The notes beneath the pieces are model-generated. The model was not told where the DNA came from and searched no databases. It saw nothing but the letters and a program-made list of their open reading frames with translations. From the NCBI GenBank assembly GCA_035645145.1, contig DASQNC010000018.1, positions 1 to 42,507 on the forward strand: 42,507 nt of DNA, read 5' to 3'. Below are positions 15,089-22,192 of the stretch, piece by piece (position 1 is the stretch's first letter; each line of letters starts with the position of its first letter). The position numbers and the translations under genes are program-made. The stretch comes from Azospirillaceae bacterium. GTDB taxonomy: Bacteria; Pseudomonadota; Alphaproteobacteria; Azospirillales; Azospirillaceae.

Positions 15089-16162
15089 TCAGGTCGAGGT
15101 TTTCCCGCCGACGGTCGTGTTGCCGGCGGTGGTGGAGCCGCTCGTCCGGTCGGTACCGCTGGTACCGGTCGATCCGGTCCCGCCCAGCCCGGAGGTCCCG
15201 AACGTGCCGCCGGACCCCGTCGAACTGGTGGAGGCGACGTTCCCCATCGTGCCGGTGGTCATGCCCTGCTGGCGGACCCGGAGGTTGTTCTGCACGTGGG
15301 TGACGCCCGACACCGCCTCGGCGATGTCCTCGGCCCGCCGCTTCGCGATGCGGCTATCCACCATACCGTCCAGTGTGACCTCGCCGTTTTCGACACGGAC
15401 CTGCACCTCTGACGCGTCCACATAGGCGTCGTCGGTCAGCCGGTCATGGATGTCCTCCGTGATGCGGTCATCGGACCGGCGATACCCCTTGGGGCCACGG
15501 CCGCGGTGGTGCTGGCTGCCCGGATCGCCGCGATAGGCATCCGCCTCGCGGCGCTGCTCGGCGCCACCACCGCCGAACCAGGACGCGATCTCGTCGCCCG
15601 CACGCTCGAAGAACCCGCGTTCGCCGCCGGATTGCTGGCGTTCGCCGGAACCGGAGCCGTGACCGCCGCCATAGGCGGTGGACCGGCCGTAGTCGCCACC
15701 CCCGCGGTACGGGATGTCCTCCAGACCATACCGGCGAGCCGGGCCGCGCTCCTCGCGCATCCCGTAGTCGCGGGTCCGGTCATCGCGGCCATAGTCCGTC
15801 CCGTAACCCTGGCGGCCGTAGTCCTGCCGACCACCATAGTCCTGGCGGCCACCGAAGTCCTGCCGCCCCCCGTAGTCCTGGCGCCCCCCCATCCCACCGG
15901 GATCGCGCGAGCCGCCGTAATAGTCGCGGGCTTGGTCGTTGCCGTATCCGCCGCCGTAATCACCCCGGTACTGGCGTCCGCCGACATCACGGCCGTAATT
16001 GCCGCCCATCTCATCCTGCCGGCCGAAGGTGCTGCGCTCGTAGTCGCGGCTCTCACGGCCGAAGAACTCGTCGCGACCATAGTCGCGCTCGCGTCCATAG
16101 TTCCGATCATCGTCCCGGTAGCCGCGCATGCGGTCCCTCAGACGGCTGATATCGTCCGGCAT
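15089..16162 (-). CDS. BON-domain protein with SWFG motif and long YG/RG-rich low-complexity region
   Basis: A 357-residue protein in three parts. Residues 1-180 are of very low complexity, dominated by Gly, Arg, Tyr, Asp and Gln with recurrent YGR, DYGG and RQDY units, and four exact or near-exact GGRQDY copies at 92-115. Residues 183-240 carry FFERAGDEIASWFGGGG and HHRGRGPKGYRRSDDRI, matching the SWFGD-type module seen in other alphaproteobacterial BON proteins. Residues 231-298 form a BON domain (VQVRVENGEVTLDGMVDSR, AEDIAEAVSGVTHVQNNLRV), which usually binds membranes or other macromolecules. A Ser/Thr/Gly tail follows. There is no signal peptide, so it is probably cytoplasmic. The ribosome site GGGAGG precedes the ATG at 16162. 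Such proteins are often linked to stress responses, which is not shown here. Confidence 0.87.
   Translation of the reverse strand: MPDDISRLRDRMRGYRDDDRNYGRERDYGRDEFFGRESRDYERSTFGRQDEMGGNYGRDVGGRQYRGDYGGGYGNDQARDYYGGSRDPGGMGGRQDYGGRQDFGGRQDYGGRQDYGRQGYGTDYGRDDRTRDYGMREERGPARRYGLEDIPYRGGGDYGRSTAYGGGHGSGSGERQQSGGERGFFERAGDEIASWFGGGGAEQRREADAYRGDPGSQHHRGRGPKGYRRSDDRITEDIHDRLTDDAYVDASEVQVRVENGEVTLDGMVDSRIAKRRAEDIAEAVSGVTHVQNNLRVRQQGMTTGTMGNVASTSSTGSGGTFGTSGLGGTGSTGTSGTDRTSGSTTAGNTTVGGKTST
15818..15889 (-). repeat. In-gene tandem repeats encoding GGRQDY/GGRQDF
   Basis: Four consecutive 18-base units in the BON-domain gene encode GGRQDY, GGRQDF, GGRQDY and GGRQDY (residues 92-115). The repeats preserve frame, so copy number could vary between strains by slippage without breaking the protein. 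Confidence 0.85.
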
Positions 16163-16299
16163 GTTAGCCCTCCCAGCGGAATTGGATCGCCATCGTCGGC
16201 ACTACCCTCAACCGGACCGGGCGCGACCGGTTCCGCCGCGTGGAACCGAGACCGGGGCCTCGCGTTGCACCTCGAAGTCGACAAGGAGCGGGGGATCAA

Positions 16300-16830
16300 A
16301 TGCGAACGGCGATCCTGGCGGCCCTGATGGGGACCGCGTTGACGGCCCTTTCCGGACCGGCCTCCGCCCAAAGCTGCGGCGAGCAGGCACGGCAGATGGC
16401 CGCCGCACTCGGCGGCGACGCCGATCCCCCCGTTGCGGCCGCTCCGCAGGCCCGTCCCGGCCTGGGCGGGTCGGGCTCCACCCTGTCCCCGGTGCCCGGC
16501 GACGGCGGCACCACGTCCAGTTCCCGTCTCGCCCGGTCCGGCGGCGTCATACAGCCGCCGGACGAAGGCCGCACCCCCGTCATCCAGCCGCCGCACACCG
16601 GCGACGACATGACCGTTACACCGGCGCTGCCGCCCCAAACCGGCGACGGCTCGGGACGGTCCGCCGGACGATCCCAATCCGGCCGGCAGAGCGGCGACAC
16701 CGAGATGGAAGCGGCCCGGCGCGCACAAGTCCAATCCCTGCTGACCGCCGCGCGCGACGCGTCGGAACGCGGGAACGAGAACGAATGTCTGGCGCGGCTG
16801 GCCGAGGCCCGAATGCTCGCGGGGCGCTGA
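16300..16830 (+). CDS. Small secreted protein, Pro/Gly/Ser-rich, unknown function
   Basis: A 176-residue protein with a clear Sec signal peptide: basic start MRT, a hydrophobic core (residues 4-18) and a likely cut after ASA (residue 23). The mature part has a cysteine near its start (QSCGEQARQMAAAL), a long disordered Pro/Gly/Ser/Thr middle with two VIQPP units, and a short helical C-terminal domain (about 130-176) ending with a second cysteine in NENECLARLAEARML. The two cysteines could form a disulfide. The start is ATG 16300, with GGGGG just upstream; in-frame sequence before it has no family or signal features. I do not recognise a family. It is divergent from the BON-domain gene, 137 bases away, and periplasmic by inference. 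Confidence 0.75.
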   Translation: MRTAILAALMGTALTALSGPASAQSCGEQARQMAAALGGDADPPVAAAPQARPGLGGSGSTLSPVPGDGGTTSSSRLARSGGVIQPPDEGRTPVIQPPHTGDDMTVTPALPPQTGDGSGRSAGRSQSGRQSGDTEMEAARRAQVQSLLTAARDASERGNENECLARLAEARMLAGR

Positions 16831-16996
16831 CGCATCCCATCAGTGGGTTTTCCGCACGGCAATCGGGGATGAACGCGCCCCAAGTCCTTGGCTCCAAGTC
16901 TTCGATTGCGTGGGCGCGCCCGCACGGCTGTACTGAGGGGTAAGAGCGCGGGACACGCCGCGCCGTACGGACCGGGCCGGGGAGGCGGCGCTTGGG

Positions 16997-17455
16997 ATGT
17001 TGAGGCTTCGAAATCCCGTCGACGCGGCGGCGGGCCTGTTGTTCGTCGCAATGGCCTTGGCCGGCCTCTACCTGGGCCAGGACCTGCGGCCGGGCACATC
17101 CATGCGGATGGGGCCGGGATATCTCCCCCGCCTGCTGTGTTGGATCCTCCTCGGCTTCGGCGCCCTTCTGCTGTTGCGGGCGTTTCTGACCGATGGCGGC
17201 CACCTGCCCCGCTGGCACCCGCGCCCGCTGATCCTCGTTCTGCTTTCGGTGCTGGTGTTCGGCCTTGCCATCGGGCCATTGGGCCTGGTCGCGACAAGCA
17301 TCCTGGTGACCGCGGTGGCGGCCCTGGCCAGCCCGGAATCCCGACCGTCCGAGGTCGCGGTGCTGTGTCTGGGGCTCGCCGCCTTTTCGGTCGGCCTGTT
17401 CATCGAGGGCCTGGGCCTGCCCATGCCGACGTGGCCGCAGGCCCTGGTGCGCTGA
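16997..17455 (+). CDS. tctB: Tripartite tricarboxylate transporter small membrane subunit, TctB family
   Basis: A 152-residue membrane protein with four hydrophobic segments, the TctB topology. The N-terminal region has AAGLLFVAMALAGLYLGQDL and SMRMGPGYLPRLLCWILL; the second contains the conserved MGPGY-P motif that follows the first helix in TctB proteins. The C-terminal half is hydrophobic and ends GLGLPMPTWPQALVR. Its TGA stop overlaps the tctA start (TGATG), so the two subunits are translationally coupled. No periplasmic binding protein (TctC) gene occurs in the window, so the substrate cannot be inferred. Confidence 0.88.
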   Translation: MLRLRNPVDAAAGLLFVAMALAGLYLGQDLRPGTSMRMGPGYLPRLLCWILLGFGALLLLRAFLTDGGHLPRWHPRPLILVLLSVLVFGLAIGPLGLVATSILVTAVAALASPESRPSEVAVLCLGLAAFSVGLFIEGLGLPMPTWPQALVR

Positions 17456-18954
17456 TGGAGATTCTCGACAATCTCGCCACCGGGTTCGGCGTCGCGCTGA
17501 CGCCGGTGAACCTGCTCTACTGCTTCGTCGGCGCGCTGATCGGCACATTGATCGGCGTCCTGCCGGGTATCGGCCCGGTTGCAACGGTGGCCATGCTGCT
17601 GCCCATCACCTTCTATCTGCCGCCGGTCTCGGCCCTGATCATGCTGGCGGGCATCTACTATGGGGCGCAGTACGGCGGTTCCACCACCGCGATCCTGGTG
17701 AACCTTCCCGGTGAAAGCTCGTCCGTCGTGACCTGCCTGGACGGTTACCGGATGGCCCGCCAGGGCCGGGCCGGGGCGGCGTTGGCGGTGGCGGCGCTCG
17801 GGTCGCTGTTCGCCGGCTGCGTGGCCACGCTCATCCTGGTGGTCGCGGCCCCGCCCCTGGCGGAGGTTGCGCTGCTGTTCGGCCCGGCCGAGTACTTTTC
17901 GCTGATGGTGCTGGGGCTCGTCGCCGCGGTGGTGCTCGCCCAAGGATCGCTGACCAAGGCCCTGGCCATGATCGCGCTCGGCCTTCTGCTCGGCATGGTC
18001 GGCACGGACGTGAATTCCGGCGCCCAGCGCCTGACCTTCGGCCGGCCGGAACTCTCGGACGGCATTGGTTTCGTGCCGCTGGCGATGGGCCTTTTCGCGG
18101 TGGCGGAAATCATCCGGAACCTGGAGGAGCCGGCGGCCCGCGGCGTGCTGCACGAGCGCATCTCGCGCCTGTGGCCGTCGCGCGACGATTTCCGGCGCGC
18201 ATGGCCCGCCACCTTGCGCGGCACCGCCATCGGGTCGGCCTTGGGCATCCTGCCCGGCGGCGGGGCGCTTTTGTCCGCCTTCGCGGCGTACATGGTCGAA
18301 AAGCGGATCGCGGACGACCCGTCGCGCTTCGGCCGGGGCGCGGTGGAGGGCGTGGCGGCGCCGGAGTCGGCGAACAACGCCGGAGCCCAGACCTCGTTCA
18401 TTCCGCTGCTGACCCTCGGCATTCCGTCGAACGCCGTCATGGCGCTGATGGCGGGCGCAATGACCATCCACGGCATCCAGCCCGGCCCGCAGGTGATGAC
18501 GTCGCGGCCGGACCTGTTCTGGGGCATGATCACCAGCATGTGGATCGGCAACCTGATGCTGGTCGTCATCAACCTGCCCCTGATCCGGGTCTGGGTCATG
18601 TTGCTGAAGATCCCGTACCGGCTGCTGTACCCGGCGATTCTCCTGTTTTGCTGCATCGGGGTGTACAGCCTGAACAACAGCGCCTTCGAAGTGCTGCTGA
18701 TGGTGCTGTTCGGTCTTCTCGGCTACACGTTCCTCAAATGGGGCTGCGAACCCGCGCCGCTGCTGCTGGCCTTCATCCTCGGCCCGCTGATGGAGGAGAA
18801 CCTGCGGCGGGCCATGCTGCTGTCGCGCGGCGATCCCGTCGTTTTCGTCAGCCGGCCGCTGAGCGCCACGCTGCTGGCCGTCGCCGCCGCCCTGCTGCTC
18901 ATGGTACTGCTGCCGACGATCAAGAAAGGGCGCCGGGAGGCGTTCCGGGAGTGA
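17455..18954 (+). CDS. tctA: Tripartite tricarboxylate transporter large membrane subunit, TctA family
   Basis: A 499-residue, roughly 12-helix permease, the size typical of TctA. The N-terminal signature GVLPGIGPVATVAMLLPITF is followed by YYGAQYGGSTTAILVNLPGE, with the conserved GGS-T-IL-N-PGE motif. The mirrored second-half motif has LGILPGGGALLSAFAAYMVEK, VAAPESANNAGAQTSFIPLL and LGIPSNAVMALMAGAM. The two inverted G-P-G motifs are the substrate-site features of the family. It overlaps tctB by one base and is followed 71 bases later by a CoA-transferase gene. Members work with a periplasmic TctC protein to bring in citrate or other carboxylates by cation symport; which one here is unknown. 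Confidence 0.93.
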   Translation: MEILDNLATGFGVALTPVNLLYCFVGALIGTLIGVLPGIGPVATVAMLLPITFYLPPVSALIMLAGIYYGAQYGGSTTAILVNLPGESSSVVTCLDGYRMARQGRAGAALAVAALGSLFAGCVATLILVVAAPPLAEVALLFGPAEYFSLMVLGLVAAVVLAQGSLTKALAMIALGLLLGMVGTDVNSGAQRLTFGRPELSDGIGFVPLAMGLFAVAEIIRNLEEPAARGVLHERISRLWPSRDDFRRAWPATLRGTAIGSALGILPGGGALLSAFAAYMVEKRIADDPSRFGRGAVEGVAAPESANNAGAQTSFIPLLTLGIPSNAVMALMAGAMTIHGIQPGPQVMTSRPDLFWGMITSMWIGNLMLVVINLPLIRVWVMLLKIPYRLLYPAILLFCCIGVYSLNNSAFEVLLMVLFGLLGYTFLKWGCEPAPLLLAFILGPLMEENLRRAMLLSRGDPVVFVSRPLSATLLAVAAALLLMVLLPTIKKGRREAFRE

Positions 18955-19025
18955 CCTCCGCCCCGCCCCCGCTGCCACCCAGGCCACCGAGCCGTACAGC
19001 CATAGTCCAGGAGCCAAGCCGAAAA

Positions 19026-20249
19026 ATGGCAGGTCCCCTCTCCCACCTCCGCGTGCTCGACCTCAGCCGTGTCCTGGCCGGCCCCTGGTGCGCGCAGACC
19101 CTGGCCGACCTGGGTGCCGAGGTCGTCAAGGTCGAACGCCCCGGTTCCGGCGACGACACCCGCACCTGGGGACCGCCCTGGGCCAAAACCCCGGACGGCG
19201 AACCCACCCGCGAGAGCGCGTATTACCTGTGCGTCAACCGGGGCAAGCGGTCGGTCACCATCGACTTCGAGCGGCCGGAGGGGCGCGACCTCGTCCTGCG
19301 TCTGGCCGAAACCTCCGACGTCCTGATCGAGAACTACAAGGTCGGAGGATTGCGCAAGTACGGGCTCGACTGGGAGGCGGTGCGCAAGGTCAATCCCCGG
19401 CTGGTCTATTGTTCCATCACCGGGTTCGGACAGACCGGCCCCTACGCCCAGCGCGCAGGCTACGACTTCATCGTCCAGGGAATGGGCGGGCTGATGAGCG
19501 TCACCGGCATGCCGGCGGGCACACCCGGTGGCGAGCCGGTCAAGGTGGGCGTCGCGGTCGCCGACCTGTTCACCGGCATGTACGCCACGGTGGCCGTCCT
19601 GGCGGCGCTGGCCCACCGGGACCGCACCGGAGAGGGGCAGCACATCGATCTGGCGCTGCTGGACGCCCAGGTGGCGATGATGTCCAGCCAAGCCATGAAC
19701 TATCTGGTCGGCGGGCGGGTGCCGGGACGGCAGGGCAACGGCCACCCGAACATCGTGCCCTACCAGGCCCTCCCGGCCAGCGACGGCCAGATCATCCTGG
19801 CCATCGGCAACGACGGCCAATTCGCCCGGTTCTGCGAGATCGCCGGCCGCCCCGATGTGGCCAAGGATCCGCGCTTCGCCACCAACCCCGCACGGGTGGC
19901 CAACCGTGACGCACTGATCGGGATTCTGGAGGACATCACCCGCACCCGCAGCGCCAAGGCGTGGGTCGACAGCTTGTCGAATGCGGGTGTGCCGTGTGGC
20001 CCCATCAACGATCTGGCCGGTGTTTTCGCCGATCCCCAGGTCCAGGCGCGCGGCATGCGGCGCGACCTTCCGCACCCGGTCGCGGGCACCGTGCCGACGG
20101 TGGCGAACCCGATCCGCTATTCCGCAACGCCGATCGTCCACGACAAGGCGCCGCCGCTCCTGGGTGCCGACACCGACGAGGTGCTGGCCGAACGGTTGGG
20201 ACTGACGATGGAGCAGATCGCAGCGCTGCGCGACGTGGGCGTGGTGTAG
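19026..20249 (+). CDS. Class III (CaiB/BaiF) CoA-transferase
   Basis: A 407-residue class III CoA-transferase, of the family that moves CoA between carboxylic acids through an aspartyl anhydride. The N terminus LRVLDLSRVLAGPWCAQTLADLGAEVVKVE is the family signature (shown in two parts: LRVLDLSRVLAGPWCAQ and TLADLGAEVVKVE). The catalytic aspartate is Asp180 in VKVGVAVADLFTGMYA, equivalent to Asp169 of formyl-CoA transferase. CSITGFGQTGPYAQRAGYD and GEGQHIDLALLDAQV also match. The start is ATG 19026, the first good start after tctA. It sits between a carboxylate transporter and a BNR protein, so it may activate the imported acid as a CoA thioester. The specific acid pair cannot be read from the sequence. 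Confidence 0.93.
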   Translation: MAGPLSHLRVLDLSRVLAGPWCAQTLADLGAEVVKVERPGSGDDTRTWGPPWAKTPDGEPTRESAYYLCVNRGKRSVTIDFERPEGRDLVLRLAETSDVLIENYKVGGLRKYGLDWEAVRKVNPRLVYCSITGFGQTGPYAQRAGYDFIVQGMGGLMSVTGMPAGTPGGEPVKVGVAVADLFTGMYATVAVLAALAHRDRTGEGQHIDLALLDAQVAMMSSQAMNYLVGGRVPGRQGNGHPNIVPYQALPASDGQIILAIGNDGQFARFCEIAGRPDVAKDPRFATNPARVANRDALIGILEDITRTRSAKAWVDSLSNAGVPCGPINDLAGVFADPQVQARGMRRDLPHPVAGTVPTVANPIRYSATPIVHDKAPPLLGADTDEVLAERLGLTMEQIAALRDVGVV

Positions 20250-20253
20250 CGGC

Positions 20254-21405
20254 ATGGCCGGGCTCCGCAAGCTCAAGGACCTTGTCGTCCACCACGACCC
20301 CCGCTTCTACTGCGCCTTTCCGGCCGTGGTGGATCTTCCCGGTGGTGGTGCCCTCGTCCATTTCCGCAGGGCCCGCGACACCTACCATGTGATTGGCTCC
20401 ATCGGAGCCGGCCGCTCCGACCTGCGCCGTTCCAGCCACGTCGACAGCCGGTCCGAGATTGCGGCCCTTACCCTGGGCCCGGACCTGATCCCACAGGGTC
20501 CACCGATGGGTCTGCCGGTCGATCCCGAGGCGGGGGATCAGGATGCGAATCTGGTGCGTCTCCGCAGTGGCCGGCTGCTGTCGGCGGGGTTCCGCTGGTA
20601 CCCGCTATCCCCTTTTCTGGCGCGGGAGGCGGCGGCCACTTGGGGCGCATCGGTCTACGGTCATCCGGACAAGGACGGCAGCCTGTTCCTGTTCTGGGGC
20701 AGCTACGCCCGCCACAGCGACGACGGCGGAACCACGTGGAGCCCACGGGTCGACCTGCCAGCAATCCCGGGTATGCCGCCCATCGTGCCGACCCACCGCC
20801 CCTTCCTTGGCGGCGCCACCCGAGGCCGGATGGCCGAGTTGGGCGACGGAACCATCCTGCTGCCCACCTACGCGCACCTGCCCGGCCAGGGTCAGCCGGG
20901 AGCGTTGGCACTGGCCTCCAGGGACGGCGGGGAAAGCTGGCAATTCCTGTCGCATATTGCGCTGTCCGGGACCGATGGGCCGGGATACACCGAAACCGCG
21001 CTGCACGCCGCGGGCCAGCGGGTTATCGCCTTCATGCGTACCATGGACGAGGCGGACCGGATCGCGACGGCAATCTCCACCGATGGCGGACGCACCTGGG
21101 GCCATCCGCGGCTCACGGAAGTGATTGGGCATCCCTGCGATATCGTGCCATTGCAGGACGGGCGTGCGGTTCTCGTCTACGGCTACCGGCACGCCCCCTA
21201 TGGCATCCGGGCGCGCCTGCTGGAGGATCCCTTCGCCGATCCCGCAACCGCGCCCGAATTCGTTGTTCGCGACGACGGCCCCGGTCCCGATCTCGGTTAT
21301 CCCTGGGGCTGTCAATTGGCGGATGGACGCGTACTGCTGGTCTATTACTTCGCCGATGCCGACGGTGCCCGGCACATTGCCGGCTCGATCCTCGGGGTGG
21401 GTTAG
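20254..21405 (+). CDS. Sialidase-fold Asp-box (BNR) protein, cytoplasmic, unknown substrate
   Basis: A 383-residue protein with three Asp-boxes at regular positions: SDDGGTTW (155-162), SRDGGESW (222-229) and STDGGRTW (275-282). These mark a sialidase-type six-bladed propeller. Supporting features are GDGTILLPTYAHL and DGRAVLVYGYRHAPYGIRAR, commonly seen in sialidase-superfamily proteins. There is no signal peptide or anchor, unlike secreted sialidases, so the enzyme, if it is one, acts inside the cell. The ATG is 4 bases after the CoA-transferase stop, so the two are probably co-translated. True sialidase activity is doubtful: the canonical N-terminal F/YRIP motif is not seen, and the neighbours suggest small organic acid metabolism. 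Confidence 0.82.
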   Translation: MAGLRKLKDLVVHHDPRFYCAFPAVVDLPGGGALVHFRRARDTYHVIGSIGAGRSDLRRSSHVDSRSEIAALTLGPDLIPQGPPMGLPVDPEAGDQDANLVRLRSGRLLSAGFRWYPLSPFLAREAAATWGASVYGHPDKDGSLFLFWGSYARHSDDGGTTWSPRVDLPAIPGMPPIVPTHRPFLGGATRGRMAELGDGTILLPTYAHLPGQGQPGALALASRDGGESWQFLSHIALSGTDGPGYTETALHAAGQRVIAFMRTMDEADRIATAISTDGGRTWGHPRLTEVIGHPCDIVPLQDGRAVLVYGYRHAPYGIRARLLEDPFADPATAPEFVVRDDGPGPDLGYPWGCQLADGRVLLVYYFADADGARHIAGSILGVG

Positions 21406-21412
21406 GCCCAGC

Positions 21413-21673
21413 CTACCGGAACGGCGCGCCCTCGCGCGCCATCTCGCGGAAGGACAGCCAACCGGACTCGCCGATCCCCCAGATCGCCGCCGTAATGACG
21501 GCCGAAATCAGCGAGGTCGCGACGAATTTTTTCAGCAGCAGGGGCTTGGCGGGTGCCCCGGGTTCGGTCCCCGGCTCGGGCGCGGTCTGCTGGTGCACGC
21601 CCCAGGGCAATACGGCGAACAGGACCGTCCACCAGACGGTGAAATAGATCGCGGTGATCGTCACCCAGTGCAC
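21413..21673 (-). CDS. DUF1467-family small inner-membrane protein
   Basis: An 86-residue protein with two membrane segments (about residues 6-25, ITAIYFTVWWTVLFAVLPWG, and 48-68) joined by a Pro/Gly/Ala-rich loop of about 20 residues. The first segment, with its aromatic F-WW pattern and LPWG, is the hallmark of DUF1467. This family typically sits next to methylmalonyl-CoA epimerase and RNase J in alphaproteobacteria, as here. The start is GTG 21673, with GAGG about 8 bases upstream, overlapping the end of the mce region by spacing of 9 bases, so it is probably co-transcribed with mce. No function is known. It is convergent with the BNR gene, 7 bases away. Confidence 0.85.
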   Translation of the reverse strand: MHWVTITAIYFTVWWTVLFAVLPWGVHQQTAPEPGTEPGAPAKPLLLKKFVATSLISAVITAAIWGIGESGWLSFREMAREGAPFR

Positions 21674-21682
21674 GGCCCGGCC

Positions 21683-22087
21683 TCACACCTGTTCCAATTC
21701 GACCAGGGTGCCGCAGAAGTCCTTGGGATGGAGAAAGAGGACCGGCTTCCCATGGGCGCCGATCTTCGGTTCGCCATCGCCCAGCACCCGCGCACCGGCC
21801 GCCTTCAATTTGTCCCGCGCCGCAAGGATGTCCTCCACCTCGTAGCAGAGGTGGTGCATGCCGCCCGACGGGTTCGCCTGCAGGAACTTGGCGATGGGCG
21901 ACCCCTCGCCCAGCGGGTGGAGCAGCTCGATCTTGGTGTTCGGCAGTTCGACGAACACCACCGTCACCCCGTGCTCCGGCAAATCCACCGGCTCGGAGAC
22001 CGTGGCACCCAAGGCGCCCCGGTAAAGGGCGGACGCCTGCGCCAGATCCGGCACCACGATCGCCACATGGTTCAGCCTGCCGATCAT
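21683..22087 (-). CDS. mce: Methylmalonyl-CoA epimerase
   Basis: A 134-residue vicinal-oxygen-chelate enzyme that interconverts (R)- and (S)-methylmalonyl-CoA in propionate and branched-chain acid catabolism. Metal ligands are visible: His7 (GRLNHVAIVVPDL), the His pair at 78-79 (SGGMHHLCYEVEDI) and Glu130 near the C terminus (CGTLVELEQV). HPKDFCGTLVELEQ is the typical ending. The start is ATG 22087, with a G-rich stretch just before it; in-frame TTG 22099 and GTG 22093 are alternatives. The gene follows the rnj terminator, so it probably has its own promoter in the 105-base gap, and it leads into the DUF1467 gene. No methylmalonyl-CoA mutase gene is in the window. Confidence 0.94.
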   Translation of the reverse strand: MIGRLNHVAIVVPDLAQASALYRGALGATVSEPVDLPEHGVTVVFVELPNTKIELLHPLGEGSPIAKFLQANPSGGMHHLCYEVEDILAARDKLKAAGARVLGDGEPKIGAHGKPVLFLHPKDFCGTLVELEQV

Positions 22088-22132
22088 TCCCACCCCCAAA
22101 AGGAACCTTATCGGCCGCCTTCTAAAGCAAAT

Positions 22133-22160
22133 TCCGGCCGGGCGGAACCGCCCGGCCGGA
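22133..22160 (-). terminator. Intrinsic terminator after rnj
   Basis: A 12-bp perfect stem, tccggccgggcg (22133-22144) paired with cgcccggccgga (22149-22160), has the loop gaac. On the minus strand it is followed by the U-rich tail AATTTGCTTTAG. It starts 32 bases past the rnj stop, before mce. This is the best intrinsic terminator in the window and probably closes the nuo-birA-coaX-rnj unit. Confidence 0.8.
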
Positions 22161-22192
22161 CTTCACCCGGTCGAACAAACGAGACGGCGCGC

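Noticed and set aside
15446-16327. Hydrophobic open frame opposite the BON-domain gene, resembling a membrane protein
   Set aside because: Its Val/Ala/Ile pattern is the antisense reading of GGRQDY-type repeats. It lacks a ribosome site, and the minus-strand gene has clear SWFG and BON motifs.
20254-21405. True sialidase
   Set aside because: The Asp-boxes are present, but there is no signal peptide, no clear F/YRIP arginine motif and no sialic-acid genes nearby, so only the fold is claimed.
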